A DNA stretch of 64,000 bases from Burkholderia diffusa (lineage in GTDB: Bacteria; Pseudomonadota; Gammaproteobacteria; Burkholderiales; Burkholderiaceae), in the NCBI RefSeq assembly GCF_902499115.1, contig NZ_CABVPN010000027.1, forward strand, positions 53,639-117,638, in the 5' to 3' direction. Both the position numbers and the translations under genes were made by a program. The notes below the pieces were generated by a model, which saw nothing but the letters and a program-made list of their open reading frames with translations, did no database searches and was not told where the DNA came from. Shown here piece by piece: positions 18,787-27,912 of the stretch; positions within the stretch are counted from its first letter, which is position 1; every line of letters starts with the position of its first letter.

Positions 18787-19758
18787 ATGAAAAAAACCTG
18801 GCTCTCGGCAGGGCAGATCCTGCTCACCCTGATCGTCGTCGTCGTGGCCGCCCTCGTACTGTGGCGGATCATCAACTACTACATGTTCTCGCCGTGGACA
18901 CGCGATGGCCACGTGCGCGCCGACGTGATCCAGGTCGCGCCCGACGTGTCGGGGCTCATCACCGCGGTGCAGGTCGCCGACAACCAGGAGGTGAAGCGCG
19001 GCCAGGTGCTGTTCGTGATCGACCAGGCCCGCTACACGCTCGCGGAGCGGCTGGCCGAAGCGACGCTCGCGCAACGCCGTGCGACGCTCGCTCAGGCAAA
19101 GCGCGAATATGCGCGCAACCTGCAGCTCGGCAACCTGGTCGCCAGCGAGCAGGTCGAGGAAAGCCGCACGCGCGTCGAGCAGGGCGAAGCCGCCGCCGCC
19201 GATGCACAGGTGTCGCTCGACACCGCGAAGCTCAATCTGCAGCGCACGACGATCGTGAGCCCCGTCGATGGCTACCTGAACGACCGTGCGCCGCGCGTCG
19301 GCGAATACGTGCCGGCCGGCCGCGCGGTGCTGTCCGTTGTCGACCGCAACTCGTTCCGCGTTGACGGCTACTTCGAGGAAACCAAGTTGCGCGGCATCCA
19401 TATCGGCCAGCCGGTCGACATCGTCGTGATGGGCGAGCCGCATCCGCTGCGTGGCCATGTACAGAGCATCGTCGCCGCGATCGAGGATCGCGACCGCACG
19501 CAAGGCGCGAACCTGCTGCCGAACGTGAACCCCGCATTCAGCTGGGTGCGGCTCGCGCAGCGCGTGCCGGTGCGCGTCGTGCTCGACGAGGTACCAGACG
19601 ACTTCCGGATGATCGCCGGTCGCACCGCGACCGTCGCGGTGCGCACCCACACGCGCCGCGACGACAATGCGAAGCCGGCCGCCGGCGCCTCCGCGGCAGC
19701 CGTGCCGCCTGCGGCATCCGCACACGCGGCCGTCAGCGCGACGGGAGCATCGCAATGA
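18787..19758 (+). CDS. HlyD/AaeA-type periplasmic adaptor of the FUSC pump
   Basis: A 323-residue membrane-fusion protein. An N-terminal membrane anchor (about 9-30) is followed by the lipoyl half-motif APDVSGLITAVQVADNQEVK, a short coiled-coil hairpin (about 85-150), the second lipoyl half SPVDGYLNDRAPRVGEYVPAG, and a beta-barrel section. It links the FUSC inner-membrane unit to the NodT outer-membrane factor. Its stop overlaps the NodT start by 4 bp. The last 40 residues are Ala/Pro-rich and probably disordered. Confidence 0.92.
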   Translation: MKKTWLSAGQILLTLIVVVVAALVLWRIINYYMFSPWTRDGHVRADVIQVAPDVSGLITAVQVADNQEVKRGQVLFVIDQARYTLAERLAEATLAQRRATLAQAKREYARNLQLGNLVASEQVEESRTRVEQGEAAAADAQVSLDTAKLNLQRTTIVSPVDGYLNDRAPRVGEYVPAGRAVLSVVDRNSFRVDGYFEETKLRGIHIGQPVDIVVMGEPHPLRGHVQSIVAAIEDRDRTQGANLLPNVNPAFSWVRLAQRVPVRVVLDEVPDDFRMIAGRTATVAVRTHTRRDDNAKPAAGASAAAVPPAASAHAAVSATGASQ

Positions 19759-21254
19759 AGCGGCACGGCTTGCGCCTCGCGGCGGCACTTGCGCCGCTCG
19801 CGCTCGCACTCGGCGCGTGCAAATCCGTCGGCCCCGACTACAAACTGCCGCAGCAGGCATACGTGAATGCGCCGCTCGCGAACCACGCGCTCGACGACGC
19901 GAACGGCACGCTCGTGTCGCGAGATGCGGTGCCCGGCAACTGGTGGCAGCTGTACGACGATCCCGTGCTCGATGAACTCGTGCGCAGTGCGCTGAAATCG
20001 AACACCGACCTGCGCGTCGCCGCGGCCAACCTCGCGCGTTCACGGGCAGCGCTGGAAGTCGCGAACGAGCAAGGCGGCTTCTCCGGTAGCGCGGAAGCAG
20101 CCGTGCAGCGTGCGCAAGAATCGGCCGAGCAATATCTGCTCGAAAACAAGCTGCCGGTCGTGAACGAAGGCGCGGTCGGCATCAGCGTGTCATACGAGCT
20201 CGATCTGTTCGGCAAGCTGCGGCGCGGCGTCGAGGCCGCGCGCGCGGACAGCGAAGCCGTGCAAGCGGCCGCCGACCTCGCGCGCATCACCGTCGTCGCG
20301 GACGTCGTGCGTGCGTACGTCGAATCGTGCTCCGCCGGCGACGAACTCGCGATCGCGAAGCAGTCGCTCGCGTTGCAGCAGCAGCGCGTGAAGCTGTCGC
20401 AGCGCCTGCGCGATGCGGGACGCGGCAACCAGACCGACGTCACGCGCGGCGTCACGCAGGTGCGCACGCTCGCGGCCGACATCCCGCGCTTCGAAGGGCG
20501 CCGCAAGATCGCGCAATACCAGCTCGCCGCGCTGCTCGCGCGTTCGCCCGCCGACCTGCCGAAGGCGGTCGCCGAATGCGAGCGCCTGCCGAAGCTGCGC
20601 CAGCCGATTCCGATCGGTGACGGTGCCGCGTTGCTGCGCCGCCGTCCCGACGTTCGCGAAGCCGAGCGTCAGCTCGCCGCCTCGACCGCGCGGATCGGTG
20701 TCGCGACCGCCGCGCTGTATCCATCGATCAGCATCGGCGCGTCCGCCGGTTCGGTCGGCGTGGCCGCCGACCTGTTCTCTTCCAACACGAATCGCTGGTC
20801 GTTCGGACCACTGATCAGCTGGTCGTTTCCGGTCAACGGCCAGCGCGCGCGCGTGCGCGAAGCGGAGGCGGCGACCGGCGGCGCGCTCGCGCACTTCGAC
20901 GGCGTCGTGCTGAACGCGCTCCGCGAAACGCAGTCGAGCCTCGCGACCTATGCGGCCGACGTGCAACGCACCGATGCGCTGCGCACGGCCTACGAATCGG
21001 CGCGTAGTTCCGCTGACGAAACGCACCGGCTGTATACCGCCGGCCGCGAGTCGTTCATTTCGGATCTCGATGCGACGCGCACGCTGACGAGCGTGCGTGC
21101 GCAGGTCGCCGCAGCCGAAGGCCAGGTCGCCGCCGACCAGGTGAAGTTGTTCCTCGCGCTCGGCGGCGGATGGGAAGGCAATGGAACGGCCGCTGCGGCG
21201 CAGCAGACCTCGGCGGCGGGCGCGCCGGCTGCCGCGTCGGCCGCTGTAAAGTAA
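19755..21254 (+). CDS. NodT-family outer-membrane efflux lipoprotein (FUSC operon)
   Basis: A 499-residue outer-membrane factor with a lipoprotein signal (lipobox LGAC, Cys22), the family start SVGPDYKLP, and two OEP repeats (about 65-260 and 275-460). It includes the conserved RRPDVREAERQLAASTARIG. It forms the TolC-like channel of the tripartite pump. As the last gene of the marR-FUSC-DUF1656-HlyD-NodT operon it overlaps HlyD by ATGA. The C-terminal 25 residues are Ala-rich. Confidence 0.92.
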   Translation: MKRHGLRLAAALAPLALALGACKSVGPDYKLPQQAYVNAPLANHALDDANGTLVSRDAVPGNWWQLYDDPVLDELVRSALKSNTDLRVAAANLARSRAALEVANEQGGFSGSAEAAVQRAQESAEQYLLENKLPVVNEGAVGISVSYELDLFGKLRRGVEAARADSEAVQAAADLARITVVADVVRAYVESCSAGDELAIAKQSLALQQQRVKLSQRLRDAGRGNQTDVTRGVTQVRTLAADIPRFEGRRKIAQYQLAALLARSPADLPKAVAECERLPKLRQPIPIGDGAALLRRRPDVREAERQLAASTARIGVATAALYPSISIGASAGSVGVAADLFSSNTNRWSFGPLISWSFPVNGQRARVREAEAATGGALAHFDGVVLNALRETQSSLATYAADVQRTDALRTAYESARSSADETHRLYTAGRESFISDLDATRTLTSVRAQVAAAEGQVAADQVKLFLALGGGWEGNGTAAAAQQTSAAGAPAAASAAVK

Positions 21255-21434
21255 GCGCGCGCGGGGCGTCACGGCGTACACGAAATGCCTGTTGTCGCGC
21301 AGCATCGTGCGCGGTTTCGCATGTCCAGTATGCCGATGCCGACGTCGCGCTTCACCTGCATTGCCGGTAAACTCGTCCGCGGTTTCCGCCATTCGCTCGC
21401 CGCCCGCCGGGCGGCCCTTTCCCGGAGAGTCATC

Positions 21435-21860
21435 ATGCTCACCAGCGCCCGCAATCAATTCGCCGGCCAGATCAGCGCCGTCAAGCCCGGTGCCGTCAAC
21501 GACGAAATCACGCTGCGTACCGAGGACGGCCTCGACATCGTCGCCGTGATCACGCACGGAAGCGTAGCATCGCTCGGCCTCGCGTCCGGCGCGAAGGCCT
21601 TTGCGCTCGTCAAGGCATCGTCGGTGATCGTGATGGTCGACGTCGACAGCAGCAAGGTGTCGGCGCGAAACTGTGTCGCGGGCACCGTGTCGTCGATCGC
21701 GAAGGGCGCGGTCAATTCGGAAGTCGTGATCAAGGCCGCAGGTGGTGCGGAGATCGTCGCGATCGTCACCAACGACAGCGTCGATCGTCTCGGCCTCGCA
21801 AGCGGCAAGGCCGCGTCCGCGCTCTTCAAGGCGTCGAGCGTGATCGTCGGGGTCGAGTGA
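21435..21860 (+). CDS. Tandem TOBE/Mop molybdate-binding protein (molbindin type)
   Basis: A 141-residue protein made of two TOBE/Mop repeats (about 1-70 and 71-141). Each has the pattern ARN-x-hydrophobic-xG-x-hydrophobic: ARNQFAGQISAVKPGAVNDE and ARNCVAGTVSSIAKGAVNSE, with LGLASG repeated at the ends. Di-Mop proteins bind molybdate in the cytoplasm as storage or buffering proteins. It lies 85 bp before a NifQ-like gene on the same strand, so the two form a molybdenum-handling pair. The ATG at 21435 has GGAGAG in front. Confidence 0.9.
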   Translation: MLTSARNQFAGQISAVKPGAVNDEITLRTEDGLDIVAVITHGSVASLGLASGAKAFALVKASSVIVMVDVDSSKVSARNCVAGTVSSIAKGAVNSEVVIKAAGGAEIVAIVTNDSVDRLGLASGKAASALFKASSVIVGVE

Positions 21861-21945
21861 TCGCCCGGTCGATCGTGCAACGACGTCCCGCCATTCGCCG
21901 CGCCCGGGGGGCGCGCAACGCGCGGCCGGCTTGCAGGCGCATACG

Positions 21946-22536
21946 ATGACGTCTGCGCTCGAGCATGCGCATCGGCGCATATTGCAAGCGCTGCTGTCCG
22001 GCGCGGCCGACGCCGATTCCCCGGATGCAAGTCTGTTCGGTGAGCTCATTGCGGCACGTGCATGCCGCAATGAGCTCGCGCTGCTCGGCCTGTCTCCCGC
22101 CCGGTTGAGCGGCCTGCTTGAGCGCCAGTTTCCGCACCTGAATTCCACCGATGCGGCCGCGTTCGTTCCGGTGCTCACCATCGCACCGCTGCCGGCCGTG
22201 CACGCGCGGTTCGTCGCGACGCTGCACGCGCTGCTGATGCGGGATGCGCATCCCGCCGTCGCGCACGACGATGCCGACTGCGTCGCTGCAATCGTCGCGC
22301 ATGCGTGCCTGCGCCCCGATCACCTGTGGCGCGATCTTGGTCTTGACGGACGCGACGCGGTCACCGCGATGCTCGATCGCTATTTCCCCGCGCTTGCCGC
22401 ACGCAATGTCGCGCAGCTGCGCTGGAAGAAATTCCTCGCCCAGGAAGTGGCCGCATTGCTTGGCCTCCAGCCCGGGCCCGTGCCCGGATGCCCGGGCTGC
22501 GAGGATTTCGAATTCTGCTTTACCCCGGGACGATAA
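21946..22536 (+). CDS. nifQ: NifQ-like protein lacking the first cluster cysteine
   Basis: A 196-residue NifQ-family protein with the C-terminal RWKKFLAQEVAALLG followed by CPGCEDFEFC. NifQ proteins carry molybdenum on an Fe-S cluster for nitrogenase cofactor synthesis, and the family motif is C-x4-C-x2-C-x5-C. Here only the last three cysteines are present (182, 185, 191), and position 177 is Gly. No nitrogenase gene is in view. The upstream neighbour is a molybdate-binding Mop protein. It may act in molybdenum trafficking outside nitrogen fixation, or be decaying. An in-frame TTG at 21931 is an alternative start. Confidence 0.82.
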   Translation: MTSALEHAHRRILQALLSGAADADSPDASLFGELIAARACRNELALLGLSPARLSGLLERQFPHLNSTDAAAFVPVLTIAPLPAVHARFVATLHALLMRDAHPAVAHDDADCVAAIVAHACLRPDHLWRDLGLDGRDAVTAMLDRYFPALAARNVAQLRWKKFLAQEVAALLGLQPGPVPGCPGCEDFEFCFTPGR

Positions 22537-22654
22537 TCGCGACCGCGGCCTGCGCGGCTTGCCGGAGCGCATCGTTTGACCGATGATGCGCGCCATCCGT
22601 CCGCGCGTTTTCCCGCGCGTTCGTTCGACCGCAACGCTCATTGGAGAAACAGCC

Positions 22655-23020
22655 TTGACCGACTTTGCGAGTCCCAATCTGCCGTCGCGCGATTTCGAAG
22701 CCACGTCGCTGTTCTACGCGAAGCTCGGGTTCGTCGAAACCTGGCGCGACGATGGCTGGATGATCCTCAGACGCGGCGATCTGCTGCTGGAGTTCTTTCC
22801 GCATCCCGGTCTCGATCCGGCCATGAGCTGGTTCAGTTGCTGTTTCCGGCTCGCTGACGTCGGTGCGTTTTTCGACGAGGTACTCGCCGCCGGCATTCCG
22901 GAGCAGATGACCGGCTGGCCACGCGCGCATCGACCGAAGCGCGAAGGATGGGGCGGTACCGTCGGCGCGTTGATCGACCCGGACGGGTCGTTGATCCGAT
23001 TGATTCAGACGGAAGACTGA
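22655..23020 (+). CDS. VOC-fold protein, bleomycin-resistance-like
   Basis: A 121-residue vicinal-oxygen-chelate protein with the pattern LPSRDFEATSLFYAKLGFVE at the N-terminus and a C-terminal half ending ALIDPDGSLIRLIQ. It resembles small bleomycin-binding proteins, which sequester the drug as a dimer. The best start is TTG at 22655, preceded 8 bp upstream by GGAG; the upstream ATG at 22583 would add an unlikely basic extension. Many such proteins have no known ligand, so drug resistance is only a possibility. Confidence 0.8.
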   Translation: MTDFASPNLPSRDFEATSLFYAKLGFVETWRDDGWMILRRGDLLLEFFPHPGLDPAMSWFSCCFRLADVGAFFDEVLAAGIPEQMTGWPRAHRPKREGWGGTVGALIDPDGSLIRLIQTED

Positions 23021-23149
23021 GTCGCGACCGGCCGGCCGCATCGAGCAACGCCGACGCGGCGCCGCGGGCACCCAATAACGTCCCCATAAACTGGTACCTT
23101 TGCGATGCGCATTGCACGCAGCGCGCGTCATTCTCCTTTGCCGCGCAAA

Positions 23150-24211
23150 TCAGTGCCGATGGCGGTGGTGAATGTCCGGGAAATGCGCGTGACTGTGCGT
23201 GATCGGCAGGTGCACGTGCGGATGCGTGTGCGGTGCATCGCCATCGTACGGAAAATCGTGCGTGTGCTGATGATGTTCGTCGTGCCGATGCCGGTGCGTA
23301 TGCTCGAGTCGTTCATGCGCGTGCTCGTGTTCGTGCCGTTCACGCACGTGCAGCCAGATGCCGAGCGCCATCAGCGCGGCCGCGATCCAGAACGTGACGG
23401 ACGGCAGAGCCGGCCAGATCAGCAGCGACAGCACGACGCCGAACAGCGGCGCCACCGAAAAATACGCACCCGTGCGCGCGCTGCCGAGATGGCGCAGCGC
23501 CACGACGAACAACACGAGACTGATCCCGTAGCCGCCGAGGCCGGTCAGCATCGCGGCGGCCGCGGCCGGAATGGCGGGCAGCGCCGCGCCGGTCGCGAGC
23601 GCGATACCGATGTTCACGGGCCCGGCGACCAGGCCTTTCGCGCAGGCGATGACCATCGCATCATTCGCGGCGACCTTGCGGGTCAGGTTGTTGTCGATCG
23701 CCCAGCACAGGCATGCGCCGGCAATCAGCAACGCGCCAATCGGCACGCCCGCGCGCCCCGGGCCCCACGACAGCAGCGTGCCGCCGGCGACGATCGCTAC
23801 CATGCCGAGAAACACCTGAAGATCCACGTTCTCGCGAAACACGACCCACGCGATGACCGCCGTCAGCACGCCTTCGAGATTGAGCAATAACGCACTCGTC
23901 GCAGCCGGTGTGCTCGACAGCCCGAGCATCAGCAGCGCCGGGCCCGCGACGCCGCCGGCCGCGATCGCGCCGGCAAGCCACGGCAGATCCGAGCGTTGCA
24001 GCGGCGCGGCGTTCTCGGCCGGCGCGCGGCGGCGGTGCAACCCGCGCAGCAGGATCCCGACGCCGAGACCGATCCCGCTGCCGAGATAGAACAGGCCGGC
24101 GACCATGAACGGCGACATCGCGCCGATCAGTGCCTTGGCTAGCGGCGTCGCGGCGCCGAACAGCGCGGCGGCGGTGAGTGCGACGAGGATCGCGGAATGT
24201 CTCGAAATCAT
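23150..24211 (-). CDS. EamA/DMT-family transporter with a histidine-rich C-terminal tail
   Basis: A 353-residue drug/metabolite-transporter protein with two EamA repeats and about ten hydrophobic segments in residues 5-290. Conserved pieces include LFGAATPLAKALIG and LLNLEGVLTAVIAWVVFREN. After residue 291 comes a 63-residue tail with 23 histidines, many as HxH (for example HEHEHAHERLEH). Such tails usually bind Ni, Co, Zn or Cu, which suggests a metal-linked or metal-sensed transporter rather than a plain amino-acid exporter. The start at 24211 follows from the family N-terminus; the frame remains open further upstream. Confidence 0.88.
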   Translation of the reverse strand: MISRHSAILVALTAAALFGAATPLAKALIGAMSPFMVAGLFYLGSGIGLGVGILLRGLHRRRAPAENAAPLQRSDLPWLAGAIAAGGVAGPALLMLGLSSTPAATSALLLNLEGVLTAVIAWVVFRENVDLQVFLGMVAIVAGGTLLSWGPGRAGVPIGALLIAGACLCWAIDNNLTRKVAANDAMVIACAKGLVAGPVNIGIALATGAALPAIPAAAAAMLTGLGGYGISLVLFVVALRHLGSARTGAYFSVAPLFGVVLSLLIWPALPSVTFWIAAALMALGIWLHVRERHEHEHAHERLEHTHRHRHDEHHQHTHDFPYDGDAPHTHPHVHLPITHSHAHFPDIHHRHRH

Positions 24212-24611
24212 GATGCGGTCTTTGCGTAGAGCATTGTGCGTATGGAATCGGCAAGCTTCGTGTGATGCAGTGGCGCGTACGGTTCGCCAGATGCCATTCA
24301 ATTTCGGGGAATGTCGGGCGAGTTGCGCTGGCTTTGAGGTACCTGTCGCGTCATGCGGTGCCGGCAACGTGCCGGCCCGACGATTCGTGCTGGGGAGATT
24401 ATCGCGCGTGTGTCACGGGTCGCCAACTGACGGACGGGCGACCGTGCGGTGCGTCCGGACATCACCCCGTGGTCTGTCGAATACGGCCGCACTTCACGTT
24501 TGACAGCGGCTCACGTGCGAGAAATTCGCGTGGGGGCGAATCCGGTTTTCACCTGGGATCCAACCACATTAGGAAAACGAATTATTGTGATGAAACACGA
24601 GTGGATGGGCG
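24212..24611. other. Gene-free spacer upstream of the His-rich transporter
   Basis: About 400 bp with no frame of convincing composition. It presumably holds the leftward promoter of the His-rich EamA gene. GC content is lower around 24490-24590 than in the flanks. It borders the purA-derived fragment. Confidence 0.3.
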
Positions 24612-24712
24612 TGGGTCACCAACACGATGACACACGCGTCGGCCGTCTGTCCGCAAGCATCGATGCGCAGCCGCGCGCGACGCCCGTCTACGCAACGTTC
24701 GCCGGGTTGCGG
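24612..24712 (+). pseudogene. Short purA-derived fragment
   Basis: About 100 bp translates to a run that follows the C-terminal part of PurA as found intact at 38230-39519 in this window. The fragment reads DTRVGRLSASIDAQPRATPV then YATFAG, where PurA has GARVDHLPASRDAQARATPV then YETFAG. At DNA level CGACGCCCGTCTACG is near-identical in both. Similarity is lost on either side. It is a decayed piece of a purA copy with no start or catalytic region, left by recombination or an old duplication. Confidence 0.7.
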
Positions 24713-24991
24713 CGCCACCGCGTTTTCATGATGCACGCCGCCCCTGATCGATATCCCGTCGCCTCGCCATGCTTGCCCGGTGTGACAGATAGCTTGCGCA
24801 CACGGCGTCCGCTGACACGCTTTCGTCGTCGGGTCACAGTTCGATGAGGATTGGGTGAGGCTGACTGACTGTGCCGCCAGCGGCGGCAGTCCCGACCTGC
24901 CCCGGAGGACAGGTCGGTCTGTCATGTGATGCGCTGCATGCGCGGCGCAGGCAGGCCGTCACCGCGCGGTCGCGCGGCGACACATCGCGCG

Positions 24992-25648
24992 TTACTCGCT
25001 CGCGGCCGTTTGCTGCTCGGGCTGCGGTGCTGCGTCCTCCGGTGCTTCCGCGGTCGCCTGCTGCGGCGCGGCGGCGGCCTGCGCTTCCACCTTCGGCTGC
25101 TGCGGTGCGCCCTTCGCCGCTTGCGCGCCACCCTTGTTGCCCGGACGGCGCGACTTCAGCCGGCGCGCACGCGCCGCGTCGTCGTGCGTCACGCGCCCCG
25201 CTTCGTTACCTTGCAGATCGACCCGCACCGCGTCTTCGACGAGACACGACCAGTAACGATTGCCGCGGCACCACGTGGACATCGCCTCGCGCAGCTCGGC
25301 CTCGCTCAGGCCGACGGCTTGCGCCTCGCGAGCGAGGTCGTCCCAGATACCGACCTTCAGCGGCACCTTCGGAGCCGGATTCTTCGGGAACGCGCGCGGG
25401 AACCGGCGCTGCAGTTTGCCGATCGCAACGATGACCGGATCGACCGGCGTCGACGGCTTCGCCGAAGCGGGCTTCGCGCCGGACGACGCTTTCGCCCCGG
25501 CACCCGATTTGGCCCCCCGAGCTGGCCGGTCGCCGGATTTCGGCTTCGCGCCTGCGTCCGGTTGCGTAGCCGGTCGCTTCGCGTTGCGCTCCTGCTTGGC
25601 CTTTGCTGCGAGCTGCGCCCGCAATTCGGCAAGTTGTTCAAAACCCAT
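24992..25648 (-). CDS. ProQ/FinO-domain RNA chaperone
   Basis: A 218-residue protein with a central ProQ/FinO domain (about 70-160), including KLQRRFPRAFPKNPAPKVPL and STWCRGNRYWSCLVEDAVRV. The N-terminal Ala/Lys-rich linker starts MGFEQLAELRAQLAAKAKQE and the C-terminus is an acidic, Gln/Ala-rich tail. The family binds structured small RNAs and mRNA 3' ends. The ATG at 25646-25648 starts the recognisable protein, although the frame is open to 25945. A replicon-borne copy near an origin is reminiscent of plasmid FinO-like RNA regulators, but no RNA partner is visible. Confidence 0.87.
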   Translation of the reverse strand: MGFEQLAELRAQLAAKAKQERNAKRPATQPDAGAKPKSGDRPARGAKSGAGAKASSGAKPASAKPSTPVDPVIVAIGKLQRRFPRAFPKNPAPKVPLKVGIWDDLAREAQAVGLSEAELREAMSTWCRGNRYWSCLVEDAVRVDLQGNEAGRVTHDDAARARRLKSRRPGNKGGAQAAKGAPQQPKVEAQAAAAPQQATAEAPEDAAPQPEQQTAASE

Positions 25649-26489
25649 AAATTCAATCCACCAGGAATATAAGGTGTGGTTCGTGCAGCCATTCCGCACA
25701 TCGGCGTTCGCCGCATCGCCTGCGGCGCGTCTGCCACCGACGCGGATCATTGCGGGGCCGCATCGCCACCACCACTGTTTCAGGCACCCGGCCACGATGC
25801 CGGACAAAGGCAGGAGTGGAAGTATACCGGTACCCGCGGCCGCCGGTTGACTCACCGGTTCGCATTTGACGGATCCGGGGGAACGAGAATGCGTCCGCGC
25901 GGTCGTGTTGCGCATTATGGCGGCGTTTTCTCGGTAGATCGACACTCGCGTTACGTAGTGTCGTTTCCGGTACTCTCGGCTTCAGTGCGCCGGTCACGCG
26001 ACGCATCGGTTACTCCACAGTCCGAAATGGCGAGCGATGGTACGGATAGCAAAGACGCCAAATTCTGCCGACTCGCATCGTCCGGAAGACCGGGCTTTCG
26101 CATACGATCCGTGCGGCGTGGCGAGTGTGCATCGATCTCTGCCGCCACGCTATTAGTTGCGCCCGCATCGATCGTCGAGCGTACGACGGCATCGGAAAGT
26201 GAGCAGTATGGGCTGGCTCGACAGCTGCCATGCGTATGGCGCTTCACGCGATCTCGTGAAAAGCCTGTGGCCCGAATACCATCAGCCGCCAGTGTCGACA
26301 AAGGCCAACTAGGGCATCGACATTCCATGGTGCCGCTGCCGCAAACGAGGATGCAATTCGCACGAGCGGTGTCTCGCGAAAATTGCGCGTCGCCGGCATT
26401 CGCTGCAATCGGGCAATGCACGGCAGGCGTCGCGCTCCAGTCGTTGCGCGCGGCCGCGGCTCCGCTTCCGCTGGCTTGATCGCCGGCAA
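25649..26489. other. 840-bp region without a recognisable gene
   Basis: Several medium-length open frames exist on both strands, as expected at this GC content, but none has a coherent protein composition, a good ribosome site or a familiar motif. I see no repeats or terminator-like hairpins that stand out. It may hold the promoter of the leftward proQ-type gene at its left end. Confidence 0.3.
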
Positions 26490-26981
26490 TCAGAACACGC
26501 CGAGTGCAAGGCCCGCAGCGAGCCCCGCGCCGACCTCCGCGCAGCGCGCGAGATCCTCGCTGCCAATCGTCTTCGGCGCGAGGATCCGCTCCGGCGTTTG
26601 CGCATGGGTGCAGACGATCAGGCCCGGCACCACATTCCTGAGCCGCCATCCGGTCGCGATCCGGTCGATCTGGCGCAGCGCGTTCTGACCGTCGCTGCCA
26701 GCACAGATCATCGCCGCATAGGGGCGGCCGTTCACGCGATCGAGCGCAGCGTAGTAACAGCGATCGAAGAAGTCCTTCATCAGCCCGGACATCGCGGCGA
26801 GATTTTCCGGTGTAGCGAACAGATAAGCGTCGGCGGCGAGTACGTCGTCCGCGCTGGTCGCATCCGCACGCTGCAATCTGACGTCGACGCCGGATTGCTC
26901 GCGCGCGGCATCCGCAGCCGCTTCGGCCATCTGCTGCGTGCCTCCCGTCATCGTGTGATAGACGATCAACAGCGTCTTCAT
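26490..26981 (-). CDS. Flavodoxin-fold NAD(P)H-dependent oxidoreductase
   Basis: A 163-residue flavodoxin-like protein. The N-terminal beta strand and phosphate loop read LLIVYHTMTGGTQQMAEAAA (about 4-23), with an FMN-ring loop around ATPENLAAMSGLMKDFFDRC. The fold binds FMN and the protein probably reduces a quinone or flavin, or uses NAD(P)H. A FMN-supplying role for SfnG is conceivable, since the sfn operon has lost its own reductase, but nothing links them by position. Confidence 0.85.
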   Translation of the reverse strand: MKTLLIVYHTMTGGTQQMAEAAADAAREQSGVDVRLQRADATSADDVLAADAYLFATPENLAAMSGLMKDFFDRCYYAALDRVNGRPYAAMICAGSDGQNALRQIDRIATGWRLRNVVPGLIVCTHAQTPERILAPKTIGSEDLARCAEVGAGLAAGLALGVF

Positions 26982-27192
26982 CGGTTTTCGCTCACGTTCG
27001 GTTTCATTTGCGCCTGCCGCACGCGCCGGTACGGCTCGATCCGGCTACGTCGACGTGCGTATCAGTGCCTGCGTCCGCTGGTTGTCGAATGGCGCTTTCC
27101 TCGAGGCAGAGGATGAGACTCGCCTTGCGTATATCGACGCAATTGTTCCGCTTCGTGCTTCGCACGACGCGCGGTCAATCCCGCCCGGTACC

Positions 27193-27828
27193 TTACACAC
27201 CGGCGTGGTCTGCGCGCGAGTAGTACGCAAGAAACATGTCGGCAGCCGTTTCCGCGACCTTCTGTTGTTCTTGCGCGCCGAGCGGCGGCTGGCCCATCGT
27301 CACTTGCGGCCAGAACGCGAACGCTTTCACGATCCCGTGCAGTTGATGCGCGGCGAAAACGGCATCGGTCACCGACAACCGGCCAGCCGCCGCGGCTGCA
27401 CGAATCCAGACCGTCACGTCTTCTTCGCGCTCGCCCATACGTTCGACCATGTCGCGCGCGCGTTCCGGCGAATGGATAGCCGCACCGATCGCGACGCGGG
27501 CAAGTGCAAGAAATGCTTCGTCATTCAGCAACCGCAACTTGCGGCCCAGCAGCGCGAGCAGTTGATCGCGCAGTGGGACGTCGGCGCAGTAGGCCGGCGC
27601 GCCGGCGCTCAGCGTCGCGTCCCACAGCTGATTCAGGATCGCCGCGAACAATGCTTCCTTGCCCGGGAAATGGTTGTAGACGGTGCGCTTCGACACGTCC
27701 GCGCGCGCTGCGATGCGATCCATGCTGGTCCCGTCATAGCCAGCCGCAAGGAATTCCTCGATCGCCGCGGCGAGTATTGCCGCACGCTTTCGGTCGGTCA
27801 GCCGTTGAGGAGAAGTGCTCGTATCCAT
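27193..27828 (-). CDS. TetR-family repressor
   Basis: A 211-residue TetR protein. The N-terminal HTH region reads RIAARADVSKRTVYNHFPGK (about 42-61) and leads into FAAILNQLWD and an all-helical ligand domain. It is divergent from a metallo-beta-lactamase-fold hydrolase, with an 84-bp spacer holding nested inverted repeats, so it very probably represses that gene and itself. The ligand is unknown. Confidence 0.92.
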   Translation of the reverse strand: MDTSTSPQRLTDRKRAAILAAAIEEFLAAGYDGTSMDRIAARADVSKRTVYNHFPGKEALFAAILNQLWDATLSAGAPAYCADVPLRDQLLALLGRKLRLLNDEAFLALARVAIGAAIHSPERARDMVERMGEREEDVTVWIRAAAAAGRLSVTDAVFAAHQLHGIVKAFAFWPQVTMGQPPLGAQEQQKVAETAADMFLAYYSRADHAGV

Positions 27829-27839
27829 TCAAAAAATTT

Positions 27840-27889
27840 TACACCCCTGAGTTTACTTTTCCCAGGGATAAACTACACTGCTCGGTGTA
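27840..27889. promoter_or_regulatory. Nested inverted repeats, candidate TetR operator
   Basis: Two concentric dyads lie in the TetR/MBL spacer. The inner one is AGTTTA (27850-27855) with TAAACT (27869-27874). The outer one is TACACC (27840-27845) with GGTGTA (27884-27889). The inner centre is at about 27862 and the outer at about 27864-27865, close together. This is a plausible site for one or two TetR dimers controlling both divergent genes. Confidence 0.5.
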
Positions 27890-27912
27890 CTTTATTTTCC
27901 GGACGAATCGAC

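Noticed and set aside
24449..24847. A 132-codon rightward frame covering the purA fragment
   Set aside because: Only about 34 codons resemble PurA. The rest has no coherent composition, so it is a frame that happens to stay open around a gene fragment.
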